Below, in pieces: positions 14,097 to 21,020 of a stretch of 30,764 bases of DNA (position 1 is the stretch's first letter; every line of letters starts with the position of its first letter). Source of the stretch: a virus; the IMG/VR virus record IMGVR_UViG_3300042904_000069, positions 1-30,764 of that record. One strand, 5' to 3'. The notes under the pieces are model-generated. The model ran no database searches. It was not told the DNA's origin and was given only the letters and a program-made list of their open reading frames with translations. The translations under genes were made by a program, and so were the position numbers.

Positions 14097-14488
14097 AAAC
14101 CGTGATTTTGTTGGCAACTTGTGTCTTTTTGCACGGTTGTGCATCTAGAGATGGTGTTGTTGTGAAGGCCGCGCCCCTTAATGGGGCTTCTGCACGTCCG
14201 GCATCCAGTGAACCTGTCTGCCTACTGCCAGGGTCTATCAACCTGCCCCACACTGTTGTGGGCAATGTGGTTGCCACCAAGCGCAGCTATGGACAAGTGG
14301 ATGAGCTTGCACCCGAGGTTGCTAAGTCAGCCCGTCGCATGGGCGGCAATGCCGTGTTCAATTGGGCACCGTCACAGCGCTTCAAAGGCCCGGTTGCATG
14401 GCGCGCCGTGGCCCCCACTGGACAGGGGCTTGTCGTTTTTGTGCCTGAAACATTCAGTTGCACACAACTTGGTGGACAAGTCTTTTAA
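14093..14488 (+). CDS. Phage-encoded lipoprotein (candidate moron)
   Basis: The 131-residue product has a short lipoprotein signal: MKTVILLATCVFLHGC, with lipobox LHGC and lipidated Cys16 followed by Ala (no +2 Asp, so outer-membrane sorting is likely). The mature domain contains NVVATKRSYGQVDELAPEVA and ARRMGGNAVFNW, a pattern reminiscent of YbjQ-like small lipoprotein domains. Coupling to the secreted barrel-like protein suggests they act together at the envelope. Function is not shown by sequence. Confidence 0.65.
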   Translation: MKTVILLATCVFLHGCASRDGVVVKAAPLNGASARPASSEPVCLLPGSINLPHTVVGNVVATKRSYGQVDELAPEVAKSARRMGGNAVFNWAPSQRFKGPVAWRAVAPTGQGLVVFVPETFSCTQLGGQVF

Positions 14489-14506
14489 GAAAAATGCCTA
14501 AAGTTG

Positions 14507-14535
14507 TTGACTTGATCGAAAAGCCGTCCTAAAAT
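14507..14535 (+). promoter_or_regulatory. Sigma70-like promoter
   Basis: TTGACT (14507-14512), 17 bases, TAAAAT (14530-14535). Expected start near 14542, 24 bases before the ATG at 14566. It gives the following gene its own transcript, closed by the terminator at 14981. Confidence 0.7.
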
Positions 14536-14565
14536 TCCCAACATCTTGTGCAGAAAGGAACTAAA

Positions 14566-14955
14566 ATGCCCTTTGTTTCACCGAACTTCCAAGACGCATC
14601 CTACGAACTCAAGTCAATTCCTAAACCTAAAATCGTAAAACCAATGGCAAACCCCAAGGCTCTTTCCCCTGTTCTCATTGCTTCCATGATTCGCAGCGCG
14701 GCAACGCCGGGCAGTGGTGTTACCCAAGCATCCCTGCTGTCCCTGGTGATTTCGAGCACGGTGATGACCTATGGCACCCATGCCGCTTCCTTTGAGAAGG
14801 AGCGTCCTGGTGTGTACGTGGTGAGCTACTACCTTGAAGGCACAATGGTGGATCAAGTGCAAGCCGCCAACACCGCCGAAGCAAAGAGCCTCGTGATTGA
14901 GTATCTGGTAAATGCCGCGCGAGAAGAAATTGCAAAAGAAAAGCAGAACGCCTAG
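14566..14955 (+). CDS. Early protein of unknown function (129 aa)
   Basis: The protein begins MPFVSPNFQDASYELKSIPK, with AAAGGA a few bases upstream. A Thr/Ser/Ala-rich, moderately hydrophobic region follows (SPVLIASMIRSAA; QASLLSLVISSTVMTYG), with a beta-helix ending in VEYLVNAAREEIAKEKQNA-like charged helices. It is flanked by its own promoter and terminator, so it may be expressed independently, possibly during lysogeny. No family is recognised. Confidence 0.55.
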   Translation: MPFVSPNFQDASYELKSIPKPKIVKPMANPKALSPVLIASMIRSAATPGSGVTQASLLSLVISSTVMTYGTHAASFEKERPGVYVVSYYLEGTMVDQVQAANTAEAKSLVIEYLVNAAREEIAKEKQNA

Positions 14956-14980
14956 GATTAACGCCCTCCCCCCAAACCAA

Positions 14981-15004
14981 GCCCGCCACTGAGCGGGCTT
15001 TTTT
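14981..15004 (+). terminator. Intrinsic terminator
   Basis: GCCCGC-CACTGA-GCGGGC (14981-14998) followed by six T residues. Strong and unambiguous. Confidence 0.9.
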
Positions 15005-15123
15005 GTGCCTGGGGCATTGGTAGACGTGCAGAGCATCGGAGGTTTGCGACGATGCAATTGGTCGGCACCTATCGTTCTACGGGTAAGCACCTAGGAAAAA
15101 GGTAGAAAAATAGGAAAACGCAG
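15005..15123. other. Intergenic spacer
   Basis: No gene is visible between the terminator and the promoter at 15124. It contains an A-rich segment (GGAAAAAGGTAGAAAAATAGG, 15093-15113) that resembles the reverse complement of the T-rich promoter spacers. Confidence 0.5.
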
Positions 15124-15152
15124 TTGCCAAAAAGGAAAAACAGGCGTACATT
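15124..15152 (+). promoter_or_regulatory. Sigma70-like promoter
   Basis: TTGCCA (15124-15129), a 17-base A-rich spacer, TACATT (15147-15152). It precedes the gene at 15194 and the long run of overlapping cistrons after it. Confidence 0.6.
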
Positions 15153-15193
15153 ACACACATGGGCACAAATCACCCATTAAAGGAGAAAACCAA

Positions 15194-15370
15194 ATGACTT
15201 CCATCTTTGTGTCGCCCTCTGATGGGGCAACCCGCGAGTTCCACGGCCCCGAGTGTGAGGCCAACATTTTGTTCGGCGGTGTTTTGCTGATTGTTTGTAG
15301 TGAAACCGAGCAACACGCCTGGGCACCAGGAAGCTGGCACAGCTACCGCGTTACCAAGGATCAGCAATGA
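15194..15370 (+). CDS. Small early protein (58 aa)
   Basis: MTSIFVSPSDGATREFHGPE continues to SWHSYRVTKDQQ with a strong AAAGGAG site. Probably a small beta domain. The ATGA overlap with the next gene supports it being real. Unknown function. Confidence 0.6.
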   Translation: MTSIFVSPSDGATREFHGPECEANILFGGVLLIVCSETEQHAWAPGSWHSYRVTKDQQ

Positions 15371-15690
15371 ACCTCCACGATCAAATCATGAAACTGTCTG
15401 ATGACGTACAGCCGGTAGGCGCAGAGGACCCGTTCTGTCGTGGGTACAAGTTCGGTCACCGCGATGCACGCGACCGTGCTGCGCGACTGGCGATTGAAGC
15501 AGATGTTGCTATGGAGGTTGCTTGTAAACACGCGTCCCGCCAAGCTGCACAAATCCGTGAACAACGTGAACTCATTGAACAGATGGCGGAGGTGATTCGG
15601 TCAGCCCGGTGCTGTGTGAAAGACGGAAGCGCCATTGCACAACGCATCGACGCCGCCCTATCCGCTGTACGGGAGTACAGCAATGGCTGA
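15367..15690 (+). CDS. Small helical protein with a GYxxG motif (107 aa)
   Basis: The sequence has FCRGYKFGHRDARDRAARLA, then a long amphipathic helix (RQAAQIREQRELIEQMAEVI) and a final helix. The F-x-x-G-Y-x-x-G element recurs in three other small proteins of this window (23541, 24056 and 27474). Related phage and plasmid proteins are common but uncharacterised. Coiled-coil oligomerisation is likely. Confidence 0.55.
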   Translation: MNLHDQIMKLSDDVQPVGAEDPFCRGYKFGHRDARDRAARLAIEADVAMEVACKHASRQAAQIREQRELIEQMAEVIRSARCCVKDGSAIAQRIDAALSAVREYSNG

Positions 15691-15772
15691 CCTTCAATTC
15701 TGGACCTCGTTGGCAGTGCTGCTGGCATTCATTTACGTACTTGCACGTGTGTTGGCTATTTGCTACGAATAG
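15683..15772 (+). CDS. Single-TM micropeptide (29 aa)
   Basis: MADLQFWTSLAVLLAFIYVL followed by ARVLAICYE is one transmembrane helix with a short tail. The start lies eight bases inside the previous gene. Such peptides often tune host membrane enzymes or lysis, but there is no direct evidence here. Confidence 0.45.
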   Translation: MADLQFWTSLAVLLAFIYVLARVLAICYE

Positions 15773-15782
15773 GGGAACTAAA

Positions 15783-15875
15783 ATGAGTGATGTTTTCTTT
15801 TTTCTTTTTGGTGTAATCTTTGCACTTGTGTGTGAAATGGTGCTGTCCCTCTTCACGAAAAGGATTGAGCAATGA
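15783..15875 (+). CDS. Single-TM micropeptide (30 aa)
   Basis: MSDVFFFLFGVIFALVCEMV continues LSLFTKRIEQ: one hydrophobic helix with a basic end. It has a GGGGAACTAAA ribosome site, lies 10 bases after the previous micropeptide and overlaps the next gene by ATGA. It could work with its neighbour. Confidence 0.5.
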   Translation: MSDVFFFLFGVIFALVCEMVLSLFTKRIEQ

Positions 15876-16021
15876 CTTTCGACTTCTACCTTGATGCCTG
15901 GAAATACGCAGTGCGGCACCGCATCGCGGCCAAACTTATTAAAAAGATTAAACGATTTGATGAAAAGCACCTGTGTTTTCAGGTGGTCTATCAACTTCCC
16001 AATGTGCGAGGTGTCAAATGA
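15872..16021 (+). CDS. Small basic protein (49 aa)
   Basis: MTFDFYLDAWKYAVRHRIAA then KLIKKIKRFDEKHLCFQVVY. It is amphipathic and basic, and the stop overlaps the start of the next gene. The base composition changes sharply from here onward. Function unknown. Confidence 0.5.
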   Translation: MTFDFYLDAWKYAVRHRIAAKLIKKIKRFDEKHLCFQVVYQLPNVRGVK

Positions 16022-16413
16022 ATGTGTCTGGAGCGTGTGAAGGCCCCAGCGAGTGGGTGGAGCAGGCGGTTTTCCTCGCTGATGAGTATGTCGACGCTGC
16101 GCTCGGCCATCACCTGGGCCACCGCCAGAAAACAGTTCGCCGCGCCCTGCGCGCCCACCTCGAAGCCAAGGAATGGGAGCACCAAAGCGACCGCGAAGTG
16201 ACTGTCAAGGTCTGCAATGAGATGGGTGCTTTGCAGGCCCTGGTGAAGCAGTTGGTGAACGCGCTGGCCGGAGAGAGGCACATGCGCAACCTGGGACAGC
16301 AACCAGACGTGCATTGGGAATCTCTGCGAGACATGCGCCGCGCGGCATGTGAAGCCACGGACGCCGCCCTGGCGGCCCATCGACAGCATGTTGCAACTCA
16401 GGAGAAGACATGA
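16018..16413 (+). CDS. Hypothetical helical protein of the GC-rich cassette (131 aa)
   Basis: The product begins MNVSGACEGPSEWVEQAVFL and contains a helical heptad region (VCNEMGALQALVKQLVNALA) and a C-terminal helix with Arg-rich ends. No motif is recognised. It overlaps the preceding and following genes by ATGA. Confidence 0.5.
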   Translation: MNVSGACEGPSEWVEQAVFLADEYVDAALGHHLGHRQKTVRRALRAHLEAKEWEHQSDREVTVKVCNEMGALQALVKQLVNALAGERHMRNLGQQPDVHWESLRDMRRAACEATDAALAAHRQHVATQEKT

Positions 16414-16913
16414 GCAACGAGAAGATGCCGCACCCAATGCAGCCGCTTGAGCCTGATGAGCACGGCGTGCTCCGATTCCGAAGAAACAAGATCGTGGACT
16501 ACCTCCTCGAATGGTCACGCCCCCGCGGCATGGGGCTGAACGAGCTTCGCGCTGTCGGCTTCGATGATGACGAGTGGCAGCAGTTCGCGCAGTTGATCGG
16601 CTACAGCCTGAGCGGATGGGGAACGCTTTCGTTCGTCTCCGATGCTGAGTGGGACAACGCGCAAGCCGCCCTCGCCACGCAACGGCAAGCCGAGCCGGTG
16701 GAGGACGGGGACTACTACAGCGAAGAGGCTGACGACATTGCGAAGTCACGCGCCCGCGCCGCCGACGAGGTGACGGATGCGCAGCGGGAAGCGCTGTGGA
16801 AGCGGTGGTCTATCTCGCCGTGCGAGGACGGTTGGCATCAACAACCCGAGGCGTACCGAATGAAAGCCGCCTTCATGGCGGGCCTCGCAGCCATGCAAAA
16901 GGACACCCAATGA
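16410..16913 (+). CDS. Hypothetical protein of the GC-rich cassette (167 aa)
   Basis: The sequence includes LRFRRNKIVDYLLEWSRPRG and FDDDEWQQFAQLIGYSLSGW, a conserved-looking region seen in many Burkholderiales phage proteins of unknown function (recalled, not searched). A second part has an acidic helix and SPCEDGWHQQPEAYRMKAAF. It is possibly modular, with two fused domains. ATGA overlaps at both ends. Confidence 0.55.
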   Translation: MSNEKMPHPMQPLEPDEHGVLRFRRNKIVDYLLEWSRPRGMGLNELRAVGFDDDEWQQFAQLIGYSLSGWGTLSFVSDAEWDNAQAALATQRQAEPVEDGDYYSEEADDIAKSRARAADEVTDAQREALWKRWSISPCEDGWHQQPEAYRMKAAFMAGLAAMQKDTQ

Positions 16914-17701
16914 CAACACCGAAAGAACTGGCGGACAAGGCTAAAGCGTTTTCAGAAAAAGCGGAGCACCTTGCTGCTTCTTACTTCACTCAGGAAGAAG
17001 ACTTGCCTGAATTCGAGGCCCCCTATCGAGAAGTAAGGGCGAAGCTGAACGCCACCATCGACCAACTGCAAGCGATGGCCGAGGCGCGGCAGGGCAGCGG
17101 GGAGCCAGTGGCGTCAGTGCTGGGGCTGACCCGCGACGTGAACGGCATGTGCGTCGTCACCGTCAACGACCGTGAAGCGATCCGCGATAACGGCGACATC
17201 ATCAACCACTACACAGCGATCAGAGAGTTCGCCCCACCCTCTGCGCAACAGGTGACGGGCTCTGGTCAGGTGCTGACGAAGGCCCTCGACCTCCTCAAGC
17301 AAGCGACCCGCTATACGTGCAGCCGTGAACAATGGTCGTCCGACTTGACCGAGGAAATCGCAGTGTTCCTTTCGGAGCACGCAGCCCTCGCAGCGGCCAC
17401 CCAGGCGCAGTCCGAGGCAACGGAGCACATCGACGCACTGGCACTTTACAAAACCGTTCGCGACATCGTGGCCGAGGCGAACGCCGTGGACACCGTGATA
17501 GGTCGCCCTGCCGTGCTGATGCGAAAGCTGCTCGATCTTCAGGAACGCCTCGGGCGATTGACGGGGGACATTCCGGTCGCCGCCCCCACTACGGGCAAGC
17601 GCGAGCCGGTGATGCGCGAAGGTTGCAACTACCTCTGCGACGCCGGCAGCGTGTGCAACAAGTGCGGCCACGTTCACGGCATCACCGGGGAGCAGCGATG
17701 A
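16910..17701 (+). CDS. Coiled-coil protein with C-terminal zinc-ribbon-like end (263 aa)
   Basis: Residues 1-60 form a coiled coil (MTTPKELADKAKAFSEKAEH). The middle contains a strand-rich piece (VTVNDREAIRDNGDIIN) and further helices. The end has four cysteines in CNYLCDAGSVCNKCGHVHG with two histidines, which could bind zinc. The open frame could begin at 16796 but would run inside the previous gene, so ATG 16910 is chosen. A patchwork built from common phage accessory domains is likely. Function unknown. Confidence 0.55.
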   Translation: MTTPKELADKAKAFSEKAEHLAASYFTQEEDLPEFEAPYREVRAKLNATIDQLQAMAEARQGSGEPVASVLGLTRDVNGMCVVTVNDREAIRDNGDIINHYTAIREFAPPSAQQVTGSGQVLTKALDLLKQATRYTCSREQWSSDLTEEIAVFLSEHAALAAATQAQSEATEHIDALALYKTVRDIVAEANAVDTVIGRPAVLMRKLLDLQERLGRLTGDIPVAAPTTGKREPVMREGCNYLCDAGSVCNKCGHVHGITGEQR

Positions 17702-17910
17702 CCCTCGCACAAGTACGCCGCGCCGCGCGCCTGTACCTCCTGGCAAACACGGCCTGCCTCGACCTCGGAGGGTGCTCTACCGAAGAAGAGGGATTCGTCG
17801 TCGCCCAGGCCATCAGGGACGCCCGCGCCGCCCTGGCCCGGTATGACCTCGAACCGTGCCAAGTGGGCAGCGTGCAAGCCTGCATTGACCTTGCCAAGAA
17901 AGGAACCTGA
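17698..17910 (+). CDS. Hypothetical small helical protein (70 aa)
   Basis: MTLAQVRRAARLYLLANTAC continues to a helix-rich end (QAIRDARAALARYDLEPCQV). The length and Ala/Arg content are typical of short regulators or structural fillers in cassettes. No motif is seen. It overlaps the previous gene by ATGA. Confidence 0.45.
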   Translation: MTLAQVRRAARLYLLANTACLDLGGCSTEEEGFVVAQAIRDARAALARYDLEPCQVGSVQACIDLAKKGT

Positions 17911-17911
17911 C

Positions 17912-18316
17912 ATGCAAACCAACCAAACGCCGGAAGCGCTGGCGGAAGAGATCAAGCGGCTTGCGAACGAAGCACGCGATGGGTTTTCGCGGTTCGAGTT
18001 CGAGGAAAAACGATACCGTGAAGGCAACGGGCACTGGAGTCTGCGTTTGGAGGCGTTGAACCACACACACGCGACCATCGACAGCCTGGAGTTCTGCGCA
18101 TCTCGCCTGCGCGACATGACGGCCAGCGGGGCGGGGCTGTCTGACGAAGCGCCGTCCTCACAGTGGCCGCAGCGCGCTCGGGTTCTCGTTGCCGAGATGT
18201 TTATGGCCTTGGAGAAGGCGAAGCGCGTTATGGACCGCGATTGTGCGATCTCTATCCCGGAGGTTGAGGCGGCCATCGAGCGTTACGCCGCAGAGGTGAG
18301 GGGAGACGCAGCATGA
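17912..18316 (+). CDS. Hypothetical helical protein (134 aa)
   Basis: The start ATG 17912 follows AAAGGAACCTGAC. The product is helical (LAEEIKRLANEARDGFSRFE; LEALNHTHATIDSLEFCASR) and ends in a further helix (EVEAAIERYAAEVRG). A frame extension to 17843 would overlap the preceding gene and lacks a ribosome site. Function unknown. Confidence 0.5.
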   Translation: MQTNQTPEALAEEIKRLANEARDGFSRFEFEEKRYREGNGHWSLRLEALNHTHATIDSLEFCASRLRDMTASGAGLSDEAPSSQWPQRARVLVAEMFMALEKAKRVMDRDCAISIPEVEAAIERYAAEVRGDAA

Positions 18317-18504
18317 CCCCCGCCTTCGAGCAGTATGTGGCTTCGCAAAGCTCCAGCCATCCGAAGGTCTATCAAGTAGGCTATCTGGTGCGTTACCAAC
18401 GCATTGGAGAACAAAATTATTTCTTTTCTTTTGACAGAGCCAGTGCAGAGGGATATGCAGTTAAGCATCACGGCACTGTGCATATCATGTTGGAACAGCC
18501 GTGA
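18313..18504 (+). CDS. Chimeric small protein at the cassette edge (63 aa)
   Basis: The first about 18 codons (MTPAFEQYVASQSSSHPK) share the GC-rich composition of the cassette. The rest (VYQVGYLVRYQRIGEQNYFF) has the AT-richer composition of the later genes. This looks like a gene fused by recombination at a domain boundary. It overlaps both neighbours. Function unknown. Confidence 0.5.
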   Translation: MTPAFEQYVASQSSSHPKVYQVGYLVRYQRIGEQNYFFSFDRASAEGYAVKHHGTVHIMLEQP

Positions 18505-18830
18505 GTAGGAAACATGCAATCACCGCACTCATCTACAACAAGCGTGGTCGCCTTATCAGCATGGGGCAGAACTCTTACGAAGTTACGCACCCTCTACAAG
18601 CGCGTTGCGCCCAGGCCGTTGGCGAACCTCATCGCATATTTCTACATGCTGAAATTGCCGCGTTGGTGAAGTTGAAAGACTGGGGCACGGCCCACAGCAT
18701 TCATGTAGCACGCTACACCCGCAATGGAGAGCCCGCAGATGCCCAGCCCTGCAAGGCGTGTTGCCATGCCCTGAAGCTAGCTGGGATTAAAAATATTTCT
18801 TTTACGGTGAGCAAAAGTGCCATGCATTAG
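18501..18830 (+). CDS. Cytidine/dCMP deaminase-like zinc protein
   Basis: The 109-residue protein contains HAEIAAL (His49, Glu51), and PCKACC (Cys84, Cys87), spaced as in the zinc-dependent nucleotide deaminase superfamily: the His and two Cys bind zinc and the Glu is the proton shuttle. The N-terminal strand (MSRKHAITALIYNKRGRLIS) and a final strand complete a short deaminase core. It is shorter than typical phage dCMP deaminases (about 130-190 residues), so substrate could be free cytidine, dCMP or a base in DNA/RNA. It starts with GTG overlapping the previous stop. Confidence 0.7.
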   Translation: MSRKHAITALIYNKRGRLISMGQNSYEVTHPLQARCAQAVGEPHRIFLHAEIAALVKLKDWGTAHSIHVARYTRNGEPADAQPCKACCHALKLAGIKNISFTVSKSAMH

Positions 18831-18859
18831 CTCATCCAGTGAGCCACAGGAGGCCAACA

Positions 18860-19222
18860 ATGGCTACAAGCTATGAAGACATGAGTGAGTGCAGCTGGCG
18901 AGACCTGCATGCCGAGTGGCTAGATGACATGGATCAAGGAATCAACCAAGTTTTTCGGGAAGATTTTCTTAAAACGTGTAAAAAGCCCAACATCCACACT
19001 TTACCTGTTGTAGAATTTAATGGCGTTTTTGCAAAACGGGTAGAACTTACCCTAGATGATGTGCTAGACGACCTTCTCCTGAACAAGGGGGTGAAAGACG
19101 CTCTCATTGACCTTTTAGCCAACAGCACGTGTGTTCATTCTGAACACCTGCGGAGCCAGCTTGCAGGCTGCTACGCAAACACACACGGCGCACAACTAAA
19201 CGAACTACTGGGGAACCCATGA
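18860..19222 (+). CDS. Hypothetical protein, possible paralogue of the next gene (120 aa)
   Basis: ATG 18860 follows AGGAGG with good spacing. The protein contains WRDLHAEWLDDMDQGINQVF and ends GVKDALIDLLANSTCVHSEH and LRSQLAGCYANTHGAQLNEL. The C-terminal pattern (V-K-x-A-L-x-x-L, then V-H-S, then L-R) also appears in the next gene, suggesting tandem duplication and divergence. Function unknown. Confidence 0.55.
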   Translation: MATSYEDMSECSWRDLHAEWLDDMDQGINQVFREDFLKTCKKPNIHTLPVVEFNGVFAKRVELTLDDVLDDLLLNKGVKDALIDLLANSTCVHSEHLRSQLAGCYANTHGAQLNELLGNP

Positions 19223-19521
19223 ACAAGCAAGCCGAAAGCCACGAGCTTTACGAAGCCTTTCAGGAAGATGTATGGGACAACCTATACAACTTCATGCACG
19301 ATGGATTTAAAAATTACAGCGAGGATTGGGAAATTGCCTTTGCAGAGGCATCCCAACATCCCGATGTTAAAACCGCTCTCCTTCACCTCATGAATCAAGA
19401 CGGCGTGCATAGTGTATTGGCTTTGCGTGACCGATTCAAGCATTTGTGTGCGAAAGCCCATGCAAATGTTAATGTTAATACTGAAGTCGCGCGCCTTTGG
19501 GCAATCCGCGAAACCTTTTAA
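19219..19521 (+). CDS. Hypothetical protein, possible paralogue of the previous gene (100 aa)
   Basis: MNKQAESHELYEAFQEDVWD leads into DVKTALLHLMNQDGVHSVLA, which lines up with GVKDALIDLLANSTCVHSEH of the preceding product. The start overlaps the previous stop (ATGA). Small acidic helical protein, function unknown. Confidence 0.55.
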   Translation: MNKQAESHELYEAFQEDVWDNLYNFMHDGFKNYSEDWEIAFAEASQHPDVKTALLHLMNQDGVHSVLALRDRFKHLCAKAHANVNVNTEVARLWAIRETF

Positions 19522-19538
19522 GACCGGAGGCACCCAAA

Positions 19539-19760
19539 ATTCGCTGCACATGCTGTAACAAAGTTCTGAATGACTATGAAGCCACCCTTCGCCATGCCGA
19601 AACAGGGGAGTTTCTAGATACCTGCCTCAAGTGCCTAGATGGCCTGGGCATTAAAACCAAGGGGCGCCCTGACCTAAACAAACGTGAGGTGCCAGAGGAT
19701 GATGAAGCCGACCTGTCGGAGTTCCGGGCATTCTTTCGCTCGCTTGGAGAAGAAGAATGA
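19539..19760 (+). CDS. Small zinc-finger-like protein; probable AUU start
   Basis: With initiation at ATT 19539 the product is (M)RCTCCNKVLNDYEATLRHAE and continues to FFRSLGEEE, 73 residues. CTCC and CLKC form a pair of CxxC zinc ligands. GGAGG (19526-19530) ends eight bases before the ATT, the best ribosome-binding site in the area. The alternative TTG at 19497 has no such site and overlaps the preceding gene. Related phage proteins begin right at the first CxxC region, which supports the AUU start. Possibly a small DNA- or protein-binding adaptor. Confidence 0.6.
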   Translation: MRCTCCNKVLNDYEATLRHAETGEFLDTCLKCLDGLGIKTKGRPDLNKREVPEDDEADLSEFRAFFRSLGEEE

Positions 19761-19981
19761 AATATTTTAAAAAGCCCAATTACAAACTTTGCAAGTGGGA
19801 CCTCCTTTATGCACTGTGGTGGGTAGGTATTGTGCCCGGCATGGTGCTACAAGGCATCACTCTGGGGTGGTTCCGCTATTACGACATGGGCAGTGACATT
19901 ATTGAGAACGTGTATCAAGAAGAGCTACGCTGGGAGAACGAGCGGGCCAAGGCACGCTTGGAGCGGCAGCGTGGCAACTGA
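19757..19981 (+). CDS. Small membrane protein (74 aa)
   Basis: Residues 15-40 are hydrophobic (WDLLYALWWVGIVPGMVLQG). A charged helical tail follows (EELRWENERAKARLERQRG). It overlaps both neighbours, including the primase gene (TGATG). Its role next to replication genes is unknown. Confidence 0.55.
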   Translation: MKYFKKPNYKLCKWDLLYALWWVGIVPGMVLQGITLGWFRYYDMGSDIIENVYQEELRWENERAKARLERQRGN

Positions 19982-20721
19982 TGCACACAGCCTGCTTAAA
20001 CCCCTCCTGTGGGTCATCTGATGCAAGGTATGTCTACAAGGATGGCTCTTCCTTTTGCTTCTCCTGTCGCAAGTCGTTCCGAGGCAATTGGAACCCATAT
20101 GCGTACACAGAAGAGCCTGTTAAACCGGCTGGCATTGCTTTGCCTGATGACGCCTCCCATGACTTTCCTGAGCATGTGGTTGCTTGGGTTGCTAAATATC
20201 ACCTAACGGTGGAGGACCTGCTAAAACATGACTGCTATTACTCCACAAGCTGGGACCAACTCATCTACACCTGGAGAGACGGAGAAAACAACCTTGTGCT
20301 CTGGCAAGGGAGAAACTTCCGACCAACAGCCAAAGTCAAGTGTTTTACCCAAGGAAAGCCCGACGAAGTTTTGCCGCTCTACCATGTGGGACCAACAGGC
20401 ACAAACGACACGCTTGTGGTTGTGGAAGACCCCGTAAGTGCAATGCGTGTAAGTGCCTTTGCAACTGCCATGCCAGCCCTAGGCTCTGACCTGTCACCAA
20501 ACAAGCTAGCTCGTGTGACGCGCCTTCCTGGTCTATCAAAGGTGGTGGTGTGGCTCGATGCGAACATGTACCCCAAGGCACAGCGCATGGCACAGAGGTT
20601 CCAGATGTTGGATGTAGAGGCTCGGGCAGTGTTCACAGAGGAAGACCCTAAGGCTCTGACCAATGCCACCATGCAGGAAATCCTTGGGAAAGATGTAAAG
20701 TTGCTAGACAGCTTTTCCTAA
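19981..20721 (+). CDS. DNA primase (zinc-binding plus TOPRIM)
   Basis: The 246-residue product has a zinc ribbon near the N-terminus (Cys5, Cys10, Cys26, Cys29, as in T7 gp4-like primases) and a TOPRIM fold with VVVEDPVSAMRV (Glu149) and VVVWLDANMY (Asp193). These match the metal-binding acids of primase catalysis. Unlike T7 gp4, the helicase is a separate gene 650 bases downstream. It makes RNA primers for lagging-strand synthesis and, with the helicase and polymerase fragments, forms the phage replisome. Confidence 0.8.
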   Translation: MHTACLNPSCGSSDARYVYKDGSSFCFSCRKSFRGNWNPYAYTEEPVKPAGIALPDDASHDFPEHVVAWVAKYHLTVEDLLKHDCYYSTSWDQLIYTWRDGENNLVLWQGRNFRPTAKVKCFTQGKPDEVLPLYHVGPTGTNDTLVVVEDPVSAMRVSAFATAMPALGSDLSPNKLARVTRLPGLSKVVVWLDANMYPKAQRMAQRFQMLDVEARAVFTEEDPKALTNATMQEILGKDVKLLDSFS

Positions 20722-20733
20722 ACGCGGTACAAT
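20705..20733 (+). promoter_or_regulatory. Sigma70-like promoter inside the end of the primase gene
   Basis: TAGACA (20705-20710), 17 bases, TACAAT (20728-20733): five of six matches in each box. Start expected near 20740, 12 bases before the ATG at 20752. It would boost helicase and downstream genes. Confidence 0.65.
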
Positions 20734-20751
20734 TTTTTCTAGAAAGAAGAA

Positions 20752-20886
20752 ATGGATAAAGAAGAACTAGTTAGGAAGTACAAGAGGTTCTTGGAGAACA
20801 GCCTGGGCTACTCCCCCTCGCGTGCCTATGATGAAGCTGCTGTGTTGCTTCAGTTCCTAGACGACTTGTTTAAGGATGACAAATGA
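20752..20886 (+). CDS. Small acidic protein (44 aa)
   Basis: MDKEELVRKYKRFLENSLGY continues SPSRAYDEAAVLLQFLDDLF. It is amphipathic and helical, with ATGA overlap to the next gene. Located between primase and helicase, it could be a loader or cofactor, but nothing proves that. Confidence 0.5.
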   Translation: MDKEELVRKYKRFLENSLGYSPSRAYDEAAVLLQFLDDLFKDDK

Positions 20887-21020
20887 GCGTCCACCCACTA
20901 CCACCACACTTTGTGTTTGATGACCTAGAACGTGATATCTGGCGCATGGAGGACATCCGAGATGTGCAGATGGTGCTTCTGCAAGTGCTACAAATCATTC
21001 GGGACATGAAAGATGACTGA
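20883..21020 (+). CDS. Small protein between primase and helicase (45 aa)
   Basis: MSVHPLPPHFVFDDLERDIW then RMEDIRDVQMVLLQVLQIIR. A proline-rich start is followed by an acidic amphipathic helix. It overlaps neighbours on both sides. Function unknown. Confidence 0.5.
   Translation: MSVHPLPPHFVFDDLERDIWRMEDIRDVQMVLLQVLQIIRDMKDD

Larger units (their letters stand above)
16018..18360 (+). other. High-GC cassette of phage accessory genes
   Basis: From 16018 to about 18360 the DNA is visibly richer in G and C, with strong GC use at third positions, than the flanking genes. All genes run rightward with start-stop overlaps. The right edge falls inside the 18313-18504 gene, whose first codons match the cassette and whose remainder matches the neighbours. 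It looks like a block brought in by recombination from a phage of a higher-GC host. Confidence 0.6.

Noticed and set aside
15991-16749. 252-codon open frame on the minus strand
   Set aside because: It is opposite the high-GC cassette, where few stop codons occur by chance on the reverse strand. It is Arg/Ala/Ser-rich with no domain.
17114-17746. 210-codon minus-strand frame
   Set aside because: Same reason: a GC-rich antisense shadow of rightward genes that have perfect start-stop overlaps.
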